A DNA stretch of 64,000 nt from Paenimyroides tangerinum (GCF_003865405.1 NZ_RQVQ01000018.1:1-64000), one strand, 5' to 3'. Positions 9,305-18,409 are shown, counted from the stretch's first letter. Translations and numbers: made by a program. Notes: generated from the sequence alone by a model not told the origin.

Positions 9305-9673
9305 TTAATAAATGTTTTTAGCATAAAAAACATCCACTTTAAAAAATTTAAATTTAAACCAAAATTAAAAGACAAATATACATAAGCCACATAATTAAAG
9401 AAAATACAAAATATTACAATTATAAAATTCACTAAAACTATAAATAAAAAGAATTAAAAATCAAGACACAAAGCTTAATACACAATCCTATACTAGTAAT
9501 TAAAATGATATCAATTTTAAAGTTTGAGTCTCTAAAAAAACTTTGAAAACATTTAATATAAAGTTCTTTCGAGCAATTGACACAAATCCCATATTAAGAT
9601 CAAAATATATCGAGAAAATAAAACAACAAAAATCAATTTTTTTTAAATAAAATGGTTTTCAAAAATTATTATT
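9305..9673. other. AT-rich intergenic stretch
   Basis: No open frame of note, no stable hairpin and no RNA gene was recognised in this stretch between the degraded frame and the promoter of the H1-like gene. Composition is extremely AT-rich. Confidence 0.5.
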
Positions 9674-9681
9674 TATATTTG
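9674..9681 (+). promoter_or_regulatory. -7 promoter box for the H1-like gene
   Basis: TATATTTG fits TAnnTTTG and lies 42 bases before the ATG at 9724, leaving a leader of about 35 bases. No clear TTG -33 element at standard spacing. Confidence 0.5.
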
Positions 9682-9723
9682 TGAACCCCTTAAAAATAAG
9701 GACTTTTTAAAATAATAGTAAAA

Positions 9724-9903
9724 ATGGAAAAATTAAATTTATTGACTGAATTACACAATCAGGCACACAAAGAAGCGGAATCATTTTATACTCAAGGAAA
9801 TAAGGCTGCAGGAACTCGTTTAAGAAAAGTTATGTTAGACATCAAAAAATTAACTGACGAGGTTAGAAAAGATGTACAAGCTATAAAAAATGACGAGAAA
9901 TAA
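9724..9903 (+). CDS. Histone H1-like protein, 59 residues
   Basis: Small helical protein with charged residues (MEKLNLLTELHNQAHKEAES, then GTRLRKVMLDIKKLTDEVRK) that matches the short Bacteroidota proteins annotated as histone H1-like (Hc1-type) DNA-associated proteins. Family knowledge suggests a nucleoid role, but it is unproven and the protein is not lysine-dominated like eukaryotic H1. It has its own promoter box and a strong terminator starting 7 bases after the stop, so it is a single-gene unit, typical for an abundant small protein. Confidence 0.75.
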   Translation: MEKLNLLTELHNQAHKEAESFYTQGNKAAGTRLRKVMLDIKKLTDEVRKDVQAIKNDEK

Positions 9904-9910
9904 TATCATA

Positions 9911-9947
9911 AAGATGAAATCAAGTTTATTGATTTCATCTTTTTTTT
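9911..9947 (+). terminator. Rho-independent terminator of the H1-like gene
   Basis: AAGATGAAATCAA pairs perfectly with TTGATTTCATCTT around a 5-base loop, followed by a T run. Confidence 0.88.
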
Positions 9948-10053
9948 AAATAATCTGTTATTTTAGTAGCGATAAAATTTCTTGCTGTAAAAAAAAATCA
10001 ATAAAACGAAAAAAACATTTAAAACAGAATCGATATATTTTAAATCATTTAAA

Positions 10054-10061
10054 TAAATTTG
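10054..10061 (+). promoter_or_regulatory. -7 box that fixes the start of the alpha/beta hydrolase
   Basis: TAAATTTG fits TAnnTTTG. The only in-frame start codon further upstream (TTG at 10059) lies inside this box and cannot be in the transcript, so the ATG at 10080 is the start. Confidence 0.6.
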
Positions 10062-10079
10062 CAAAAACATTTTAAAACA

Positions 10080-10937
10080 ATGACCAAGCTAAAAAAATCT
10101 CTAGAAACACCTAAATACATTAAGAGATCTGCAAAACTAATTTCTTTTTTTTCGGATAAATTAGCTGTTCAATTTGCAATGAAATTGTTTATCACACCGA
10201 TTAAATTTCCTACACCAAATAGGGAACTTAATATGGAAAAAAAATCTAAAATTTTCCCGTTGGAACTTCCAAAAGCTAAGAAAGATTTTATGGTCTACGA
10301 AAATGGAAATGGTTCAAAAAAAGCTTTACTAATACATGGCTGGAATGGACGTGGAACTCAATTAGTTTCGATAGCAAAAGAATTAGTTGATTTAGATTAT
10401 ACGGTTGTAAGTTTTGATGCTCCGGGTCATGGAAAATCATCTAAAAACACAACAGTGATGACTGATTTTATAGAAGCTGCATTTGTTTTAGAACGTTACT
10501 ATAAAGGATTTGATTTAATTATTGGGCATTCTTTAGGCGCGATGTCAACAATAAACGTTTTGGGACGCGGTTTCAAAGCTAAAAAAGCAATAACCATTGG
10601 AAGTGGCGACGAAATCATAAATATCATTAAAGATTTCGTCAAAACAATTGGTTTAAACGAAAAAATAGCACACAAACTTAAAGAAGCTTTTGAGGCAAAA
10701 TACAATAAAAAAATTGAAAATTATACCGTTCACGAACAAATAAAAAAAATTGAAATACCTATTTTTATTATTCACGATAAAAACGATTTAGATGTACCAT
10801 ATTCTGCATCAGAAAACATTCATAGAAACGCCAAAAATTCAAAACTTTTACTTACAGAAAAATTAGGTCATAGAAAAATTTTAGGTGATTCAAAAGTGAT
10901 TGCTGAAATAAAAGAATTTGTGAGTAAAAAAATATAA
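10080..10937 (+). CDS. Alpha/beta hydrolase
   Basis: Serine hydrolase of the alpha/beta fold, 285 residues, likely an esterase or lipase-like enzyme. Visible elements: oxyanion region LLIHGWNGRG, nucleophile elbow GHSLGAMS, an acid residue in IIHDKNDLDVPY and the catalytic His in LGHRKI. No signal peptide, so cytoplasmic. The stop lies 3 bases before the convergent birA stop with no obvious terminator between. The substrate cannot be predicted. Confidence 0.85.
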   Translation: MTKLKKSLETPKYIKRSAKLISFFSDKLAVQFAMKLFITPIKFPTPNRELNMEKKSKIFPLELPKAKKDFMVYENGNGSKKALLIHGWNGRGTQLVSIAKELVDLDYTVVSFDAPGHGKSSKNTTVMTDFIEAAFVLERYYKGFDLIIGHSLGAMSTINVLGRGFKAKKAITIGSGDEIINIIKDFVKTIGLNEKIAHKLKEAFEAKYNKKIENYTVHEQIKKIEIPIFIIHDKNDLDVPYSASENIHRNAKNSKLLLTEKLGHRKILGDSKVIAEIKEFVSKKI

Positions 10938-10940
10938 ATT

Positions 10941-11669
10941 TTAATACAACATTTTTATTTCTTTTAGATTAAAATAAATTAACTCTCCAGCTTCATTTAA
11001 AACACCAAGTTGCCCCAATTGATTTACATCTTTTATCATTCCGGTAAATTTTAGACCTTCTTTGATTTCAAAAGTAACTGGGATATTTTTTTTAAATAAA
11101 TTTTGATGATAATAATCCCACTCATGCTTTTTATTAGAATCTAAATTTAAAATTACATCTTTAAAAACTTCGACAATTTTTATCATTAAATCTTGTTTAT
11201 CAACTATAATTCCATTTGCTTTTAGAATAGAACTTGCTTGAGGCAAACCATCAAAATTAGTCTGATTGACATTTATACCAATACCAATTATAGATTGAAT
11301 TTCACCATTTGACTTTAAGCTATTTTCAATTAAAATACCACCAATTTTTTTATTACATGACATAATGTCGTTTGGCCATTTTACAAAAACATCCTTTAAT
11401 CCAAAACTTAACAAAACTTTATGTATTGCATTCGCAATTGAAACGTTTACTGTAAAAATATCGTCAATAGACAAAAGCCCGTAACCTACCAAAACACTGA
11501 AGGTTAAATTAGTAGATGCTTCAACTTGCCAAACTGCACCCATTTGCCCCTTCCCTTTTGTTTGTACTTCAGCAACGACAATTGTAAAATCATTCAAAGT
11601 ATTAGTAACTGCCAATTCTTTCAGATAATCATTGGTTGAAGGTATGGCATTGAGTTTGATTATATCCAT
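10941..11669 (-). CDS. birA: Biotin--[acetyl-CoA-carboxylase] ligase
   Basis: Activates biotin with ATP and attaches it to the lysine of biotin carboxyl carrier proteins. The 242-residue protein has STNDYLKE at the N-terminus, the biotin/AMP loop KGKGQMGAVW (family GRGRxGRxW; Lys replaces the first Arg), the core KWPNDI and GGILIE, and GIGINVN. It lacks the N-terminal helix-turn-helix of E. coli BirA, so it is a class I ligase without repressor function. Start at 11669: the in-frame codon upstream (TTG at 11699) lies inside a -7 box. It is divergent from rsfS. Confidence 0.92.
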   Translation of the reverse strand: MDIIKLNAIPSTNDYLKELAVTNTLNDFTIVVAEVQTKGKGQMGAVWQVEASTNLTFSVLVGYGLLSIDDIFTVNVSIANAIHKVLLSFGLKDVFVKWPNDIMSCNKKIGGILIENSLKSNGEIQSIIGIGINVNQTNFDGLPQASSILKANGIIVDKQDLMIKIVEVFKDVILNLDSNKKHEWDYYHQNLFKKNIPVTFEIKEGLKFTGMIKDVNQLGQLGVLNEAGELIYFNLKEIKMLY

Positions 11670-11696
11670 TAAGAAAATATTAAATGTAGATTGAGA

Positions 11697-11704
11697 CAAA
11701 ATTA
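11697..11704 (-). promoter_or_regulatory. -7 promoter box of birA
   Basis: CAAAATTA on the plus strand reads TAATTTTG on the minus strand, matching TAnnTTTG, 27 bases upstream of the birA ATG. Confidence 0.5.
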
Positions 11705-11718
11705 AGCTTAATTAACGT

Positions 11719-11751
11719 TTGATTTTAATAAATTTGCTTAAATTACTTTTG
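11719..11751 (+). promoter_or_regulatory. Promoter of rsfS-ftsH (-33 TTG, -7 TACTTTTG)
   Basis: TTG at 11719-11721 and TACTTTTG at 11744-11751 are 22 bases apart, within the Bacteroidota range; the rsfS ATG is 17 bases downstream. It is back to back with the birA promoter. Confidence 0.6.
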
Positions 11752-11768
11752 TTATTAAAGAAATATAA

Positions 11769-12146
11769 ATGACTAGAAAAAATAACTACGACGAGCTTTT
11801 AGCTTTAATTATTGATGGCATTGAAAATGTAAAAGGAGAAAATATTACGATTATGGATTTGAGACATATCGATAGTAGATCAGCTGATTATTACATTATC
11901 TGCGATGGAAATTCAAACACTCAAGTTAATGCCATTGCAGGATCAATTCAAAGAACTGTTTCGAAACAAACTAGTGACAAACCTTGGCACGTTGAAGGAA
12001 CAGAATTATCAAATTGGGTATTAATGGATTACGTAAACGTTGTAGTTCATATTTTTCAAAAAGAAACAAGAGAATTTTATAATTTAGAAGATTTATGGGG
12101 TGACGCAGAAATCACAACCATTAAAACAGACCAAACAATAAATTAA
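11769..12146 (+). CDS. rsfS: Ribosome silencing factor RsfS
   Basis: Binds ribosomal protein uL14 and blocks joining of the two subunits when nutrients are short. The 125-residue protein has the RsfS/Iojap features: IIDGIENVKGENITIMDLR, SADYYIICDGNSNTQV and the C-terminal WVLMDYVNVVVHIF...REFYNLEDLW. It is followed after 2 bases by ftsH and shares its promoter; this rsfS-ftsH pairing is common in Bacteroidota. Confidence 0.95.
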   Translation: MTRKNNYDELLALIIDGIENVKGENITIMDLRHIDSRSADYYIICDGNSNTQVNAIAGSIQRTVSKQTSDKPWHVEGTELSNWVLMDYVNVVVHIFQKETREFYNLEDLWGDAEITTIKTDQTIN

Positions 12147-12148
12147 AT

Positions 12149-14065
12149 ATGTCGCAAATAAAATCAAATAAACCTCGTTACAACCCTTGGATGCTTTATG
12201 CGGTTATTATATTAATAATCATAGGAATTAGTTATACTTCAGGTGGTTCAGGAAATTCAAAACAAATTAGTTTATCTAAATTCTATAATTTACTAGATGA
12301 AAATAAAGTTGAAAAAGTGGTTTTCAACAAAAACACAGCCAAAATTTATTTAAATAAAGAAGCAGCTGAAAAAACTGACAATAAATCAGAAAACCTTCCG
12401 AATCTTTTTGGCAGAAAAAATGACAGCCCACAATACATTGTTGATGTTGCAAGTCCTGATTTATTTCAAAAGAAATTAGATGAAGCTCATTTATCAGGAA
12501 AACTAAAAGAATTTGGTTCTGAAGCAGAAAGTAATTGGGGAGAAATCTTAACGATGTTATTACCTGTTATTTTAATTATTGGTTTTTGGTTCTTTATGAT
12601 GAGAAGAATGTCTGGCGGTGGTGCTGGCGGTGGCGGTGGTCAAATTTTTTCAATCGGAAAATCTAAAGCTAAATTATTCGATGAAAAAACAGACACACGC
12701 GTAACTTTCAAAGACGTTGCTGGATTAGAAGGAGCAAAAGAAGAAATTGAAGAAATTGTTGAATTCTTAAAAAATCCTGAAAAATATACATCTATCGGAG
12801 GTAAAATTCCAAAAGGAGCATTATTAGTTGGACCTCCAGGAACAGGAAAAACATTATTAGCAAAAGCTGTTGCTGGTGAAGCTAAAGTTCCATTCTTTTC
12901 TTTGTCAGGTTCAGATTTCGTTGAAATGTTTGTAGGTGTGGGAGCTTCTCGTGTTAGAGATTTATTCAAACAAGCAAAAGAAAAATCACCTGCTATCATC
13001 TTTATTGATGAAATTGACGCTATTGGTCGTGCACGTGGAAAAAGTAATATGTCAGGTTCAAATGATGAAAGAGAAAACACATTAAATCAGTTATTAACTG
13101 AGATGGATGGTTTTGGTACTAATACAAACGTAATTGTTTTAGCTGCAACCAACCGAGCTGAAATTTTAGATAAAGCTTTAATGCGTGCCGGACGTTTTGA
13201 CAGACAAATTTATGTTGACCTTCCGGATGTTCGTGAACGTAAACAAATATTTGAAGTACATTTAAGAAGCATCAAAAAGGTTGATGATTTAGATGTTGAT
13301 TTCTTAGCAAAACAAACTCCTGGATTCTCTGGAGCTGACATTGCAAATGTTTGTAACGAAGCTGCATTAACAGCTGCTCGTAAAAACAAAAAAATGGTTG
13401 ACAAACAAGATTTCTTAGATGCTGTCGATCGTATTGTTGGAGGTTTAGAAAAGAAAAATAAAATCATTTCACCAGAAGAAAAATACGCAATCGCAATTCA
13501 CGAAGCCGGTCACGCAACAGTTAGTTGGTTAACAGAACATGCAGCACCACTTATTAAAGTAACAATTGTTCCTCGTGGAATGAGTTTAGGAGCAGCTTGG
13601 TATTTACCAGAAGAAAGACAAATCGTTAGAACAGAACAAATGCTTGACGAAATGTGTGCTACAATGGGCGGAAGAGCTGCAGAAAGAGTGATTTTTGACA
13701 AGATTTCTACTGGAGCATTAAGCGATTTAGAAAAAGTAAACAAGCAAGCAAAAGCAATGGTAACTGTTTACGGTTTGAACGAAAAATTAGGAAATATCAC
13801 TTATTATGATTCGTCAGGACAAAGTGAATACAATTTCTCTAAACCATATTCAGAAGACACTGCAAAGCTAATTGACAAAGAAGTTTCGGATTTAATCGAA
13901 GGTCAATATCAAAGAGCAATCGATATATTGACAGAGAATAAAGATAAATTAATTCAACTTGCCGATTTACTTTGCGAAAAAGAAGTTATCTTTAAAGAAG
14001 ATTTAGAAACAATTTTCGGAAAAAGACCATTTTCTAAAGAAGAAATTATTGTAGAAACGGTTTAA
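12149..14065 (+). CDS. ftsH: ATP-dependent zinc metalloprotease FtsH
   Basis: Membrane-bound AAA+ protease that degrades misfolded membrane proteins and regulatory proteins. The 638-residue protein has an N-terminal membrane segment, a periplasmic domain, a second membrane segment ([18 protein letters not shown]), a glycine-rich linker, Walker A GPPGTGKT at about 228-235, Walker B FIDEIDA, the second region of homology with Arg fingers, and the zinc site HEAGH at about 451-455. Full family length. A terminator follows 26 bases after the stop, so the next gene (LUD protein) has its own promoter. Confidence 0.97.
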   Translation: MSQIKSNKPRYNPWMLYAVIILIIIGISYTSGGSGNSKQISLSKFYNLLDENKVEKVVFNKNTAKIYLNKEAAEKTDNKSENLPNLFGRKNDSPQYIVDVASPDLFQKKLDEAHLSGKLKEFGSEAESNWGEILTMLLPVILIIGFWFFMMRRMSGGGAGGGGGQIFSIGKSKAKLFDEKTDTRVTFKDVAGLEGAKEEIEEIVEFLKNPEKYTSIGGKIPKGALLVGPPGTGKTLLAKAVAGEAKVPFFSLSGSDFVEMFVGVGASRVRDLFKQAKEKSPAIIFIDEIDAIGRARGKSNMSGSNDERENTLNQLLTEMDGFGTNTNVIVLAATNRAEILDKALMRAGRFDRQIYVDLPDVRERKQIFEVHLRSIKKVDDLDVDFLAKQTPGFSGADIANVCNEAALTAARKNKKMVDKQDFLDAVDRIVGGLEKKNKIISPEEKYAIAIHEAGHATVSWLTEHAAPLIKVTIVPRGMSLGAAWYLPEERQIVRTEQMLDEMCATMGGRAAERVIFDKISTGALSDLEKVNKQAKAMVTVYGLNEKLGNITYYDSSGQSEYNFSKPYSEDTAKLIDKEVSDLIEGQYQRAIDILTENKDKLIQLADLLCEKEVIFKEDLETIFGKRPFSKEEIIVETV

Positions 14066-14090
14066 AAACAACTACATACATATAGTTATA

Positions 14091-14133
14091 AAAAATCTTA
14101 GTTTAACATCTTGTTGAGCTAAGATTTTTTTTA
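14091..14133 (+). terminator. Rho-independent terminator of rsfS-ftsH
   Basis: AAAAATCTTAG pairs with CTAAGATTTTT around a 17-base loop that can itself pair partly, followed by T8. Confidence 0.8.
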
Positions 14134-14139
14134 TCTTTG
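14132..14139 (+). promoter_or_regulatory. -7 promoter box of the LUD-cdsA-psd-ACBP-SOD unit
   Basis: TATCTTTG fits TAnnTTTG; it abuts the T run of the ftsH terminator and lies 38 bases before the ATG at 14178. Confidence 0.55.
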
Positions 14140-14177
14140 AATATTACAATATCTCCAATAATTGAAGATTACTTGAC

Positions 14178-14786
14178 ATGAATTTTTTTAAAAAGATAAT
14201 AGGGAACTTTGTACCATCGATGAAAGAAGATAAGTCTTCCGAAAATAATGAGAGCAAATACTTTCCCGATCCTGAAATACCGGTTGATGAACTATTCACC
14301 TTTAAATTTAAAAATAATGGTGGGAAATTTATCTATTGTGAAAACGAAATAGAGTTACATGAAAATTTCATCAGTATATTACAAGAAAATGATTGGTTCG
14401 AAAAAGAAGCAATTACATACGAAAAAAACTTACAACCCTTTTTAATCGAAAATAGAATATTTTTTCAGAATATTGTAAATCCAATATTTTTTCTTTGTAC
14501 TTGTGAAAGTTTAATTGCTGACGATGGATCCATTTTATTCTCATCCCATCAGTTTCTTCACCACAAATCGAATGAACTACCAAAAGACATTATTGTAATT
14601 GCTAAAACAAGTCAAATTACACGTTCTAAAAGTGATGGTTTAAGAGGTATTAAATACAGATATAGTTCTAATATTCCTTCGAATATAACAACCTTACAAA
14701 ATTTTAAAGAAGTAGTAAACGATAATTTTTTACAGTACGGAATTGCTCCAAAAAATTTATATTTATTACTATTAGAAGATTTATAA
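14178..14786 (+). CDS. LUD-domain (LutC/YkgG-like) protein
   Basis: 202-residue cytoplasmic protein with the fold of the lactate-utilisation LutC/YkgG family: an acidic N-terminal part, then CTCESLIADDGSILFSSHQ, LPKDIIVIAKTSQI and DGLRGIKYRYSS. In other bacteria LutC works with LutA and LutB in lactate oxidation, but neither partner is here; the gene is the first of a run with cdsA (1 base after its stop), psd, an acyl-CoA-binding protein and superoxide dismutase. A role tied to membrane lipid synthesis is possible but only inferred from position. Confidence 0.75.
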   Translation: MNFFKKIIGNFVPSMKEDKSSENNESKYFPDPEIPVDELFTFKFKNNGGKFIYCENEIELHENFISILQENDWFEKEAITYEKNLQPFLIENRIFFQNIVNPIFFLCTCESLIADDGSILFSSHQFLHHKSNELPKDIIVIAKTSQITRSKSDGLRGIKYRYSSNIPSNITTLQNFKEVVNDNFLQYGIAPKNLYLLLLEDL

Positions 14787-14787
14787 T

Positions 14788-15588
14788 ATGTCTGAAACTT
14801 TAACGAGGTCAATTTCCGGAATTGTTTACATCGTATTATTAATCGGAGCAACTTTATATTCAAATTGGTCTTTTGATTTATTAATGCTTTTTTTTCTATT
14901 CGTTGGGATTTATGAATTTAGCAAACTCTATTCAACAAACCTAATTGGAAGTATTTTAATCGGAATATTTTTTACTTTTCCGTTAATAAATAATACAATT
15001 CTCTTTCAAAATTTGATTCCATATGTTCTTATTTTTGAAATTCCTTTTTTAATATTTTTAATATTTGATCTATTCAAAGGTGATTTCAAAATTTACAAGA
15101 ATAAAGTTATAAAATACCTATTCTTACTTGGTTATGTAATTTTCCCTTTTTTGATTTTAACACAATTACCGTTAATTCATAAAAGTTACGAACCAAAAAT
15201 TGTTATAGGAATGTTTATTTTAATCTGGAATAACGACACTTTTGCTTATATTTGTGGCAAATCTTTTGGAAAAAGAAAACTATTTGAAAAGATGTCACCT
15301 AAAAAAACAATTGAAGGTTTTATAGGTGGATTGATTTTCACTTTAATTGCGAGTTATATTTTAAGCATTTATTTCACCTTTTTTGATTTAAAAACTTGGC
15401 TTCTAACAGCAGTTTTGGTAAGTTCACTTGGTACAATTGGGGATTTAGTAGAATCCAAATTCAAAAGACAAGCAAATATTAAAGACAGCGGTTCTATCAT
15501 GCCAGGACATGGAGGGATTTTAGACCGATTAGACAGCGTTATATTCGCAACACCATTTTTATTTTTAATTTATTTAATTCTGAAATAA
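14788..15588 (+). CDS. cdsA: Phosphatidate cytidylyltransferase
   Basis: Makes CDP-diacylglycerol from phosphatidate and CTP, the branch-point precursor of membrane phospholipids. The 266-residue inner-membrane protein has about eight hydrophobic segments and the family signature near the C-terminus: SKFKRQANIKDSGSIMPGHG followed by GILDRLDS. Its stop codon overlaps the first base of psd at 15588, indicating coupled expression with the next step of phosphatidylethanolamine synthesis. Confidence 0.95.
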   Translation: MSETLTRSISGIVYIVLLIGATLYSNWSFDLLMLFFLFVGIYEFSKLYSTNLIGSILIGIFFTFPLINNTILFQNLIPYVLIFEIPFLIFLIFDLFKGDFKIYKNKVIKYLFLLGYVIFPFLILTQLPLIHKSYEPKIVIGMFILIWNNDTFAYICGKSFGKRKLFEKMSPKKTIEGFIGGLIFTLIASYILSIYFTFFDLKTWLLTAVLVSSLGTIGDLVESKFKRQANIKDSGSIMPGHGGILDRLDSVIFATPFLFLIYLILK

Positions 15589-16241
15589 TGTTTCATAAAG
15601 AAGGAGCAAAAATTATATTAGCATCAGTTTTCATTACAGTTGTAATTATTCTTTTAACTGATTTTTTCATTCCGATTGATTGGTTAAAAAAAACAATTCA
15701 AGTTATAGCAGCAGCTTTTCTGATTATTGTCTTACAATTTTTTAGAAATCCAAAACGTAATGTCGATGATATCAAAGATCATACAATATTAGCACCTGTT
15801 GATGGAAAAGTTGTAGTAATCGAAGAAGTTTACGAACCTGAATATTTCAAAGACAAACGTTTAATGGTTTCAATTTTTATGTCTCCTGTAAACGTTCACG
15901 TTACACGATATGCATTAAACGGAATCATAAAATATAGTAAATATCATCCAGGGAAATATTTAGTTGCTTGGCATCCAAAAGCAAGTGAAGAAAACGAAAG
16001 AACAACTGTTGTAATTGACAATCCAGTTTTCGGTGAAGTAATGTATAGACAAATTGCAGGTGCATTAGCAAAACGAATTGTAAATTACGCAAAAGAAGGA
16101 CATCGTGCAATTCAAGGTGAAGATGCAGGATTTATCAAATTTGGTTCAAGAGTAGATTTGTATTTACCAATCGGAACTAAAGTTAATGTTGTACTTAATC
16201 AAAAAGCAAAAGGAAACAAAACCGTTATCTCTTTTAAATAA
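15588..16241 (+). CDS. psd: Phosphatidylserine decarboxylase proenzyme, short (archaeal-type) form
   Basis: Converts phosphatidylserine to phosphatidylethanolamine. The 217-residue proenzyme has two N-terminal hydrophobic segments, FFRNPKR, the APVDGKV motif, and FIKFGSRVD near the C-terminus, where the Gly-Ser bond is the expected self-cleavage site creating the pyruvoyl group. Length fits the short PSD-A family. It overlaps cdsA by one base. The phosphatidylserine synthase gene is not in the window. Confidence 0.94.
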   Translation: MFHKEGAKIILASVFITVVIILLTDFFIPIDWLKKTIQVIAAAFLIIVLQFFRNPKRNVDDIKDHTILAPVDGKVVVIEEVYEPEYFKDKRLMVSIFMSPVNVHVTRYALNGIIKYSKYHPGKYLVAWHPKASEENERTTVVIDNPVFGEVMYRQIAGALAKRIVNYAKEGHRAIQGEDAGFIKFGSRVDLYLPIGTKVNVVLNQKAKGNKTVISFK

Positions 16242-16259
16242 TCTTTTAATTTTAGATAT

Positions 16260-16517
16260 ATGGATATTGAAAAAGCTTTTGAAGAAGCGTATGAAAAGGC
16301 ATCTAAAACAGAGAAAGAATTAGCGGTAGATATTAAATTATTAATTTACGCATTTTATAAACAAGCTACAGCTGGTAGTGTTCATCAATTTAATATTCCA
16401 AATAACGAAGACATTATTAGAGCTTTTAAATTTAATGCTTGGCAACAAATAAGTCATCTTTCGAAAGAAGAAGCGAAAATAAAGTACATCAATCTGATTA
16501 ATTCAATCGATTTATGA
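16260..16517 (+). CDS. Acyl-CoA-binding protein
   Basis: Small four-helix carrier of long-chain acyl-CoA esters, 85 residues, the normal family length. Key ligand-contact positions are recognisable: YAFYKQATAG (family YxxYKQATxGD) and the C-terminal AWQQISHLSKEEAKIKYI (family AWxxLxGxSKxxAxxxYI). Acyl-CoA-binding proteins are common in eukaryotes but patchy in bacteria. It lies 18 bases after psd and overlaps the superoxide dismutase gene by 4 bases, supporting a role in supplying or buffering acyl-CoA for membrane synthesis. Confidence 0.88.
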   Translation: MDIEKAFEEAYEKASKTEKELAVDIKLLIYAFYKQATAGSVHQFNIPNNEDIIRAFKFNAWQQISHLSKEEAKIKYINLINSIDL

Positions 16518-17281
16518 AAACAAAACGTTTGATATTAATGTTTACAATTTCATCTATCCTTTTTTCTTGTGGAAAAAAAGAAGAATTATATGAAGTTGAA
16601 ATCCCAGAAAGTGTTTATGCTACTGAAGAAGAAGTTGATAATTCTCCCACAAAAGTAGTTGCTAAAGACGGTTCTTTCAAAATGAAAGGTTTATCTTTTA
16701 ATTATTCGGATTTAGAACCAAACTTAGATGCGCAAACTATAGAAACGCATTATTCAAAACATCATTTAGGATATTTAGAAAAACTAAATGAGTTAATTAA
16801 AGGAACTGATTTGGAAGAAAAATCTATTGAAGAAATTTTAACTTCATTGGATTCAGAAAAAAAAGCTTTGATTAACAATGCAGGTGGTTACTACAATCAC
16901 AATTTGTATTGGGAGGTTTTGACTAAAGAAAAAGAAAAAACACCAACAGGAAAAATTGCTGAATTAATCAACCGTGATTTTGGTTCTTTTGAAGCGTTTA
17001 AAACGCAATTCAAAAAAGCAGGGCTTGATGTATTTGGTTCTGGTTGGGTTTGGTTAGTTCTTACAGAAAATCAAAATCTTAAAATAACTACAACGGTAAA
17101 TCAAAACAATCCATTGATGTCATTTGAAACCGAAAAAGGTTATCCTTTGATGAATATTGATATGTGGGAACACGCATATTACTTAAAATACAAAAACAAT
17201 AAAAGCGATTATATCGATAATTATTTTAAACGTATCGATTGGGATAAAGTAAATTATCGAATTGAGTTAAAATCAAACTAA
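16514..17281 (+). CDS. sod: Superoxide dismutase (Fe/Mn family), lipoprotein
   Basis: Dismutates superoxide. The 255-residue protein starts with a lipoprotein signal (hydrophobic stretch ending ILFSCGKK), giving a predicted acylated Cys, a roughly 45-residue linker, then a complete Fe/Mn-SOD domain: HYSKHHLGYLEKLN, NNAGGYYNHNLYWEVL, FGSGWVWLV and the metal ligands of DMWEHAYYLKYKN. GGYYNH is more like Mn or cambialistic enzymes than Fe-only ones. Membrane anchoring on the periplasmic side would protect the envelope. It is the last gene of the lipid run; a terminator follows. Confidence 0.93.
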   Translation: MKTKRLILMFTISSILFSCGKKEELYEVEIPESVYATEEEVDNSPTKVVAKDGSFKMKGLSFNYSDLEPNLDAQTIETHYSKHHLGYLEKLNELIKGTDLEEKSIEEILTSLDSEKKALINNAGGYYNHNLYWEVLTKEKEKTPTGKIAELINRDFGSFEAFKTQFKKAGLDVFGSGWVWLVLTENQNLKITTTVNQNNPLMSFETEKGYPLMNIDMWEHAYYLKYKNNKSDYIDNYFKRIDWDKVNYRIELKSN

Positions 17282-17287
17282 AAAAAT

Positions 17288-17327
17288 ACCTTCAGAAAAT
17301 TATAAATTCTGAAGGTGTTTTTTTTTT
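17288..17327 (+). terminator. Rho-independent terminator after sod
   Basis: ACCTTCAGAA pairs with TTCTGAAGGT around a 9-base loop, followed by about ten T; the A-rich 5' flank may let it serve the convergent gene as well. Confidence 0.88.
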
Positions 17328-17348
17328 AAACTTAGTAATTAATAAAAA

Positions 17349-17615
17349 CTATTTTTTCTTTACTAATGCAATTGCAGAGAATATCGTAATAACACCTCCA
17401 AAACCTAGTAGAAACATAGCCAAACTAGTACCTCCTACTTCATTTTGATTATTTGCAGCAATTAACTTAGCAGCTTCCTCTGCACTTGTTGCTGAAGTTG
17501 CAATTTCAAGATTTTCTTTATTTATAGCATCTCCATCAATTTGGAAATAAAAATAAGCTCCAGCAACCAAACATATGATTCCTACAAGCAACAACAATCC
17601 TGGATTTTTTTTCAT
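17349..17615 (-). CDS. Small two-segment membrane protein, hypothetical
   Basis: 88 residues, family not recognised with confidence. An N-terminal membrane segment (PGLLLLVGIICLVAGAYFYF), a soluble alanine- and glutamate-rich middle of about 35 residues (ATSATSAEEAAKLIAANNQN), and a C-terminal membrane segment (LAMFLLGFGGVITIFSAIAL) ending KKK. Topology suggests a hairpin in the inner membrane. It resembles small DUF3185-like proteins only in layout. Monocistronic, convergent with sod. Confidence 0.72.
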   Translation of the reverse strand: MKKNPGLLLLVGIICLVAGAYFYFQIDGDAINKENLEIATSATSAEEAAKLIAANNQNEVGGTSLAMFLLGFGGVITIFSAIALVKKK

Positions 17616-17684
17616 ATTTTCAATTTTTTAATAAATATAAATAAAAAAATTGATTTTTTAACAATTTAAATAAGTTTTTAAGAA

Positions 17685-18350
17685 TTACCAATCAATAGGT
17701 TTACGTTTATTTTTCTTTAAATATTTATTTGCTTTACTGAAGTGCTTGTTCTCAAACCAATGTCCGCGATTTGCACTTAATGGTGAAGGATGTCCAGTTT
17801 CTAAAACCAAATGTTTTTCAGAATCAATTAAACTCATTTTTTTACGAGCAAAACTTCCCCAAAGCATAAAAACAATATGATCATAATCTTCTGATATTTT
17901 TCGAATCACTTCGTCTGTAAAAGTCTCCCAACCTTGTTTTTGATGACTTCCTGCTTTAGATTCTTCAACTGTTAATGTCGCATTTAATAGTAAAACACCT
18001 TGCTCCGCCCAACGTTCTAAATTACCAGAAATTGGTAACGGTAAATCTAAATCGGACTCGATTTCTTTAAAAATATTAATTAATGAAGGCGGAAATTTAA
18101 CACCATCAAAAACAGAAAAAGCCAATCCATTTGCTTGAGCAAAACCGTGATATGGATCTTGACCTAAAATTACCACTTTTACATCTTCGGGTTTACAATA
18201 TTCAAAAGCAGAAAAAATCATTTCTTTTGGCGGAAAACATTTTGCATTTTGATAAGCATCAAAAACAAATTTATCTAATTTTTCAAAATTTTCATTTTGT
18301 TTTTCAGTATCTAAAACAAATTGCCAAGCATCAGGAATCTTTAAAAACAT
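17685..18350 (-). CDS. ung: Uracil-DNA glycosylase, family 1
   Basis: Removes uracil from DNA, starting base-excision repair. The 221-residue protein has the water-activating loop GQDPYHG at 63-69, LLLNATLTVEESKAGSHQKQGW (Asn of the uracil pocket and the Ser/Pro loop) and the DNA-intercalating loop GHPSPLSANRG. Full family length. It is divergent from the mutS2-like gene, so two DNA-maintenance genes share an intergenic region. Confidence 0.96.
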   Translation of the reverse strand: MFLKIPDAWQFVLDTEKQNENFEKLDKFVFDAYQNAKCFPPKEMIFSAFEYCKPEDVKVVILGQDPYHGFAQANGLAFSVFDGVKFPPSLINIFKEIESDLDLPLPISGNLERWAEQGVLLLNATLTVEESKAGSHQKQGWETFTDEVIRKISEDYDHIVFMLWGSFARKKMSLIDSEKHLVLETGHPSPLSANRGHWFENKHFSKANKYLKKNKRKPIDW

Positions 18351-18409
18351 AACTAAAATATTATCTTAGCAAGATACAATTTATCTATAATTCTCTCATA
18401 AATAAATAG

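Noticed and set aside
12640..13743. Several minus-strand open frames inside ftsH
   Set aside because: They are antisense shadows of a strongly conserved coding sequence and show low-complexity Ser/Leu-rich translations.
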